A stretch of 37,719 nucleotides of DNA from contig JAGWXP010000004.1 in NCBI GenBank assembly GCA_018969845.1, positions 1 through 37,719 of the forward strand. The letters are read 5' to 3'. This DNA comes from Lysobacteraceae bacterium (lineage in GTDB: Bacteria > Pseudomonadota > Gammaproteobacteria > Xanthomonadales > Rhodanobacteraceae). Both the position numbers and the translations under genes were made by a program. The notes beneath the pieces were generated by a model that was not told where the DNA came from, did no database searches, and saw nothing but the letters and a program-made list of their open reading frames with translations. How positions within the stretch are numbered: the first letter of the stretch is position 1; each line of letters opens with the position of its first letter. Below, in pieces: positions 34,116 through 37,719 of the stretch.

Positions 34116-34631
34116 ATGACACGGCCCTCCTCGCTCGATCGCGAGCAATTGCTCGCCTGCGCAAGCGGCCGCCTGTTCGGCCCCGGCAACGCGCGGCTGC
34201 CTTCGCCGCCCCTGTTGATGTTCGATCGCATCACGCGCATCGCCGAAGACGGCGGTGCGCGCGGCAAGGGTTGCATCGTGGCCGAACTCGACATCCGTCC
34301 CGACCTGTGGTTCTTCGGCTGCCATTTCGAAGGCGATCCGGTCATGCCCGGCTGCCTGGGCCTGGATGCGATGTGGCAACTGGCGGGTTTTTTCCTGCCC
34401 TGGCTCGGTGAGCCCGGGCGCGGCCGCGCACTCGGCGTCGGCGCAGTGAAATTCACCGGTCAGGTGCTGCCCAGCGCGCGCCTGCTGCGCTACGAAATCG
34501 ACGTCAGCCGCGTGATCCGCGGACGCTTGAAGATGGTCGTTGCCGATGGACGCACGTTCGTCGACGATCGGTTGATCTACACTGCCGAGAATCTGCGCGT
34601 GGGTTTGTTTCGATCGACGGAGGGTTTCTGA
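34116..34631 (+). CDS. fabA: 3-hydroxydecanoyl-ACP dehydratase/isomerase
   Basis: A 171-residue hot-dog-fold enzyme that dehydrates 3-hydroxydecanoyl-ACP and isomerises trans-2 to cis-3-decenoyl-ACP, the branch point of anaerobic unsaturated fatty acid synthesis. The active-site His 70 in [15 protein letters not shown] and Asp 84 in LGLDAMWQL sit at exactly the E. coli positions, and [13 protein letters not shown] follows. The [13 protein letters not shown] string marks FabA rather than FabZ. Its length equals that of E. coli FabA (172). Its stop overlaps the fabB start (TGATG). The FNR-type promoter upstream means the pair is likely raised under low oxygen, when a desaturase could not work. 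Confidence in the enzyme identity is very high. Confidence 0.98.
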   Translation: MTRPSSLDREQLLACASGRLFGPGNARLPSPPLLMFDRITRIAEDGGARGKGCIVAELDIRPDLWFFGCHFEGDPVMPGCLGLDAMWQLAGFFLPWLGEPGRGRALGVGAVKFTGQVLPSARLLRYEIDVSRVIRGRLKMVVADGRTFVDDRLIYTAENLRVGLFRSTEGF

Positions 34632-35839
34632 TGCGGCGCGTCGTCGTTACCGGCATGGGTCTGGCTTCGTGCCTCGGTCAAAGGCTTGATCAGGTCGCGC
34701 ACGCCTTGCGCGATGGCCTGAGCGGAATCCGCGCTGTGCCGGAATTCGCCACCCACGGATTGCGCAGCGCGGTCGCCGGCTGGCCCGATCTGGAACTGGA
34801 TTCGCTCATCGATCGCAAGCTCAAGCGTTTCATGGGCGACGCGGCCGCCTACGCCTATGTCGCGATGCGCGACGCCATCGCCGATGCCGGCCTCGCGCTC
34901 GAGTGCATCCGCCATCCGCGCATCGGCGTGATCGCCGGTTCCGGCGGCGGCTCGGCGCAATGGCAGATCGAAACCGGTGATCTGCTGCGCGCCAAGGGTG
35001 TGCGCAAGGTCGGCCCGTGCATGGTGCCGCGCACGATGTGCTCGACCGTTTCGGCGACGCTGGCGACCGCGTTCGGCATCCTCGGCCTGAGCTACTCGAT
35101 CGCGGCCGCCTGCGCGACTTCGGCGCACTGCATCGGCGCGGCCGCCGGCCTGATCCACCACGGCGCGCAGGATATCGTCTTCGCCGGCGGCGGCGAGGAA
35201 CTGCATTGGGGCATGGCCGCGCAATTCGACGCGATGGGTGCGCTGTCGTCAGCCTTCAACGCGACGCCGCAAGCCGCCTCGCGCCCGTACGACGCCGACC
35301 GCGACGGCTTCGTGATCGCCGGCGGCGGCGGCATGCTGGTGCTGGAGGACTACACACACGCGAAGGCGCGCGGTGCGCGCATTCATGCCGAGCTGGTCGG
35401 CTACGGCGTGACATCGGATGGCGCCGACATGGTCGCGCCCAGCGGCGAGGGTGCGGTGCGCTGCATGCGCATGGCGTTGCGCGGCGTGCATGCGCCGGTC
35501 GATTATCTCAACACGCACGGCACCGCGACGCCGCGCGGCGACCTGGTCGAACTCGATGCGGTGCGCGACGTGTTCGGCGCGGATGTGCCGCCGTTGTCCT
35601 CGACCAAGGCGCTGACCGGACACGCGCTCGGCGCCGCCAGCGTGCACGAGGCGATCTACAGCCTGTTGATGTTGCGCGACGGCTTCCTCGCCGGCTCGGC
35701 CAACATCGACACGCTCGATCCGCGCGCGCAGGGTTTCCCGATCCTGCGCGAGAGCCGCGCGGCGAAGCCGGTTACGGTCATGTCCAACAGCTTCGGTTTC
35801 GGCGGCACCAACGCCAGCCTGGTGTTCGCGCGGGTTTGA
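34631..35839 (+). CDS. fabB: 3-oxoacyl-ACP synthase I
   Basis: A 402-residue thiolase-fold condensing enzyme that elongates the cis-3-decenoyl-ACP made by FabA. Active-site residues are Cys 161 ([10 protein letters not shown]), His 296 ([11 protein letters not shown]) and His 331 ([11 protein letters not shown]); GSGGGSAQW and [14 protein letters not shown] are further ketosynthase marks. The translational coupling to fabA, and the TATPRGD and [10 protein letters not shown] strings, favour FabB over FabF. Length equals FabB (406). It ends directly against the stop of ubiV on the other strand (TGATCA), with no room for a terminator, so readthrough from either side would make antisense RNA. It is the last gene of the rightward anaerobic unit. 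Confidence 0.96.
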   Translation: MRRVVVTGMGLASCLGQRLDQVAHALRDGLSGIRAVPEFATHGLRSAVAGWPDLELDSLIDRKLKRFMGDAAAYAYVAMRDAIADAGLALECIRHPRIGVIAGSGGGSAQWQIETGDLLRAKGVRKVGPCMVPRTMCSTVSATLATAFGILGLSYSIAAACATSAHCIGAAAGLIHHGAQDIVFAGGGEELHWGMAAQFDAMGALSSAFNATPQAASRPYDADRDGFVIAGGGGMLVLEDYTHAKARGARIHAELVGYGVTSDGADMVAPSGEGAVRCMRMALRGVHAPVDYLNTHGTATPRGDLVELDAVRDVFGADVPPLSSTKALTGHALGAASVHEAIYSLLMLRDGFLAGSANIDTLDPRAQGFPILRESRAAKPVTVMSNSFGFGGTNASLVFARV

Positions 35840-36715
35840 TCAGGCGCCGGGCAGGCTCATGCCCGGCCCGCCGTGCCAATAGCCATTGCGCGCACCGATC
35901 CGTTGCGGCGGCAGCGATTGCCGGCGCGCCTGGTCGAAATGGGTCACGATCTCGGCCATGCCGGCATGCTGCGGATACAGGCGCAGCACATCGACGCCGA
36001 GTTCGCGCAAGGCGGGCAACTCCGGACCGAGATCGGTGATTTCCTCGCCCTGCACCTGAATGCCGTTGATGCGCAGGAACGGCGCGCCTTCGCGCGTGGC
36101 CAGCGGCAGACCGTCAGGGTAGTCGATGCAGCGGAATCCACAGTGGTCCTTGGGTACGTCGTGTGCGCGCGCGGTGAAGCAACGCGCCGACCAGGACAAC
36201 GGCAGGCGTCCGAACGCGATCACCTCGAGTTCGGGCATGGTCGAGCCTGCGGCGCGCACGGCGTCGCGCAGTTCGCGGATCAGCGTTTGCCCCTGCTCCA
36301 CGCCGGGCACCCAGCGGCGCAGGCCGTCATCGCACAGCATCGCCAGAGCCACGTGGTTGTAGACATTCAGCGACGGTCCGCCGACGAAGGACACGCGGCG
36401 TTCTCGGCACATCTGCACGGCGGACAGGTCGTTGGCCTCGACCCAGAAATCGCCGTTTTCAACCAGGCGCCTGAGCGCGCCGAGTTCGGATTCGGCTTCG
36501 ATCAAGGCCAGCGAAGACAGCACAACCTGTTTGCCGCTCGCGGCCAGTTCGCGCGCCAGCGCGATCCAGTCGCGCGTGCCGAGTTCGCGCCGCTTGCTGC
36601 ACACCGTCTCGCCGACGTAGACGATGTCGACGGGCCACTGCGCAACATCGCGGTAGAACGCGAGCGTTTGCGCGCGCGGCCAGAAATACTGCAGGGGGCC
36701 CAGGCTGAGTTTCAT
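35840..36715 (-). CDS. ubiV: UbiV, U32 peptidase-like ubiquinone biosynthesis protein
   Basis: A 291-residue protein of the U32 family. Four cysteines that bind the [4Fe-4S] cluster in UbiV are at 39 (VGETVCSKRRE), 179 (SARCFTARAH), 192 and 196 (DHCGFRC), the spacing known from E. coli UbiV. With UbiU it hydroxylates ubiquinone precursors without oxygen, using prephenate as oxygen donor in current models. The ATG at 36715 has GGGGAG five bases before it, and the ubiU stop lies 12 bases upstream, so both form one minus-strand operon. It converges with fabB. The chorismate mutase domain of the nearby UbiT fusion would produce prephenate, which makes this cluster mechanistically interesting. Confidence 0.95.
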   Translation of the reverse strand: MKLSLGPLQYFWPRAQTLAFYRDVAQWPVDIVYVGETVCSKRRELGTRDWIALARELAASGKQVVLSSLALIEAESELGALRRLVENGDFWVEANDLSAVQMCRERRVSFVGGPSLNVYNHVALAMLCDDGLRRWVPGVEQGQTLIRELRDAVRAAGSTMPELEVIAFGRLPLSWSARCFTARAHDVPKDHCGFRCIDYPDGLPLATREGAPFLRINGIQVQGEEITDLGPELPALRELGVDVLRLYPQHAGMAEIVTHFDQARRQSLPPQRIGARNGYWHGGPGMSLPGA

Positions 36716-36727
36716 CGCCGCTCCCCG

Positions 36728-37719
36728 TCAATGCCAGTGGCGGTGATACGGGCCCAGCGTGGTCTGGTGCCCTTCCGCATGCGCGGCCAGCGATTTCTGC
36801 CATGCCGACTGCACCATCCACGCCCGCGCATCCGCGGCGCCATGGCGGTCGATCGCCGCGCGCCAGGTACGCGTGACCGCGGCGACATAGGCAACGCCGC
36901 GCTGGCGGCCTTCGATTTTCAGCGCCGCGACGCCGGCCTGCGCGAGCCGCGGCAGCAATTCCAGCGTATTCAGGCTGGTCGGCTCCTCGAGCGCGTGAAA
37001 GATCTCGCCGCCCACATCGAAGCGGCCCTTGCACACGGTAGGATAGCCGGCCGGTTCGTCCGGCTCGTACGCGTCGATCAGCACGCCGTTCAGATGCACG
37101 CTGCGAAAGCCGTCGGCGGATTCGTCCCAGCGCACGAATTTGGCCGGCGAACATACGCCGTGACGATTCGGCGAGGCGCCGGTGACATAGCTGGACAACT
37201 GGCAGCGGCCCTCGACCATGATGCACAGGCTGCCGAACGCGAATACTTCCAGCGGCACCGGCGCGCTTTCGCACAGCCGCTCGACCTGCTGGATCGCGAG
37301 CACGCGCGGCAATACCGCGCGCGCGATGCCGAAGCGCTCGTGCATGTAGCGCAGCGCGGGTGCCGTCGTCGCCGAACCCTGCACCGACAAGTGGCGTGGC
37401 AGCTGCGGATGGGTGCGCGCGGCATAGTCGAGCACCGCCATTTCCGCAGCGATGATCGCATCGCAACCGAAGCTCGCGGCCTTGTCGACCGCCGCGAACC
37501 ATTGCCCCAGGCGCGCGCTGTCGGGATAGGTGTTGAGCGCCAGATACACCTTGCGTCCGCGCGCGTGCGCGTAGGCGATGCCGTCGCGCAGCTCCTCGTC
37601 GCTGAAGTTCAGGCCGGGAAACGCACGCGCATTGGTCTGGTCGCGGAAACCCGCGTAGACCGCGTCGGCGCCGGCGTCGATCGCCGCCTGCAGGGCCGGC
37701 AGGTTGCCGGCGGGACAGA
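36728..37719 (-). CDS. ubiU: UbiU, U32 peptidase-like ubiquinone biosynthesis protein (5' end missing)
   Basis: The reading frame is open to the right edge of the window. It starts there with CPAGNLPALQAAIDAGADAV, which is about four residues after the Met of known UbiU, so only the start codon and a few residues are lost. Cluster cysteines are present: FGSLCIMVEGRC, GVCSPAKF and YPTVCKGRF, matching Cys 169, 176, 193 and 232 of E. coli UbiU. ALEEPTSLNTLELLP and the C-terminus TTLGPYHRHWH are typical. It forms the heterodimer UbiU-UbiV that hydroxylates the ring in the absence of oxygen. The promoter lies outside; an FNR-type box should be sought there. A weak GTG at 37549 is only an internal codon. 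Confidence 0.95.
   Translation of the reverse strand, partial: CPAGNLPALQAAIDAGADAVYAGFRDQTNARAFPGLNFSDEELRDGIAYAHARGRKVYLALNTYPDSARLGQWFAAVDKAASFGCDAIIAAEMAVLDYAARTHPQLPRHLSVQGSATTAPALRYMHERFGIARAVLPRVLAIQQVERLCESAPVPLEVFAFGSLCIMVEGRCQLSSYVTGASPNRHGVCSPAKFVRWDESADGFRSVHLNGVLIDAYEPDEPAGYPTVCKGRFDVGGEIFHALEEPTSLNTLELLPRLAQAGVAALKIEGRQRGVAYVAAVTRTWRAAIDRHGAADARAWMVQSAWQKSLAAHAEGHQTTLGPYHRHWH

Overview
The window is a GC-rich, densely packed stretch of a proteobacterial chromosome. It has no rRNA, tRNA, CRISPR array, transposase or phage gene that I can see. The best guess is a gammaproteobacterium near the Xanthomonadales (Lysobacterales), probably a facultative anaerobe or denitrifier. That guess rests on gene content: an SAH riboswitch before ahcY, an adenosine kinase of the PfkB family, many PAS/GAF/GGDEF/EAL signalling proteins, palindromic intergenic repeats, FabA/FabB and UbiT/U/V. 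It is an inference, not a marker-gene placement.

Layout. 0-3.2 kb: a class II aldolase-like protein, a CpdA-type phosphodiesterase, a cation-dependent O-methyltransferase and IlvE. 3.2-3.8 kb: a 626-base gap with no convincing gene. 3.8-9.5 kb: ahcY behind a well-formed SAH riboswitch, a tiny membrane protein, uup, an AbrB/PIN toxin-antitoxin pair whose toxin gene overlaps uup and whose start is preceded by a perfect 17-base palindrome, a 140-base palindromic repeat, and an adenosine kinase. 9.6-14.6 kb: two divergent two-component units. 14.6-20.3 kb: housekeeping and stress genes (YhhQ, OsmC, thioredoxin-like, Usp, secreted unknown, TrhA, GFA/CENP-V, DUF456, DUF3298 lipoprotein). 20.4-24.8 kb: a 1460-residue sensor with a degenerate GGDEF, an intact EAL and a C-terminal receiver. 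25.0-28.0 kb: an ABC exporter operon (lipoprotein adaptor, ATPase, permease). 28.2-30.4 kb: a membrane diguanylate cyclase and an unusual response regulator.

30.4-37.7 kb is the most interesting part. Genes for oxygen-independent synthesis of three essential products lie side by side: ubiT (fused to a chorismate mutase domain), ubiV and ubiU for ubiquinone; nadA and nadB for the quinolinate precursor of NAD; fabA and fabB for unsaturated fatty acids. Two near-perfect FNR/Anr-type palindromes sit before ubiT and before fabA. The second overlaps the nadB stop codon and lies at class II spacing from a plausible -10 element. I read this as an oxygen-responsive island that supplies the membrane and redox cofactors needed for anaerobic respiration. 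ubiU runs off the right edge and lacks only a few N-terminal residues.

Signalling is heavy. The hybrid-type histidine kinase at 10-12.6 kb and the PDE at 20.4-24.8 kb share a homologous PAS-GAF-PAS sensory block. The PDE receiver resembles the stand-alone receiver at 14.1 kb. Together with the diguanylate cyclase at 28.2 kb this suggests a local c-di-GMP network.
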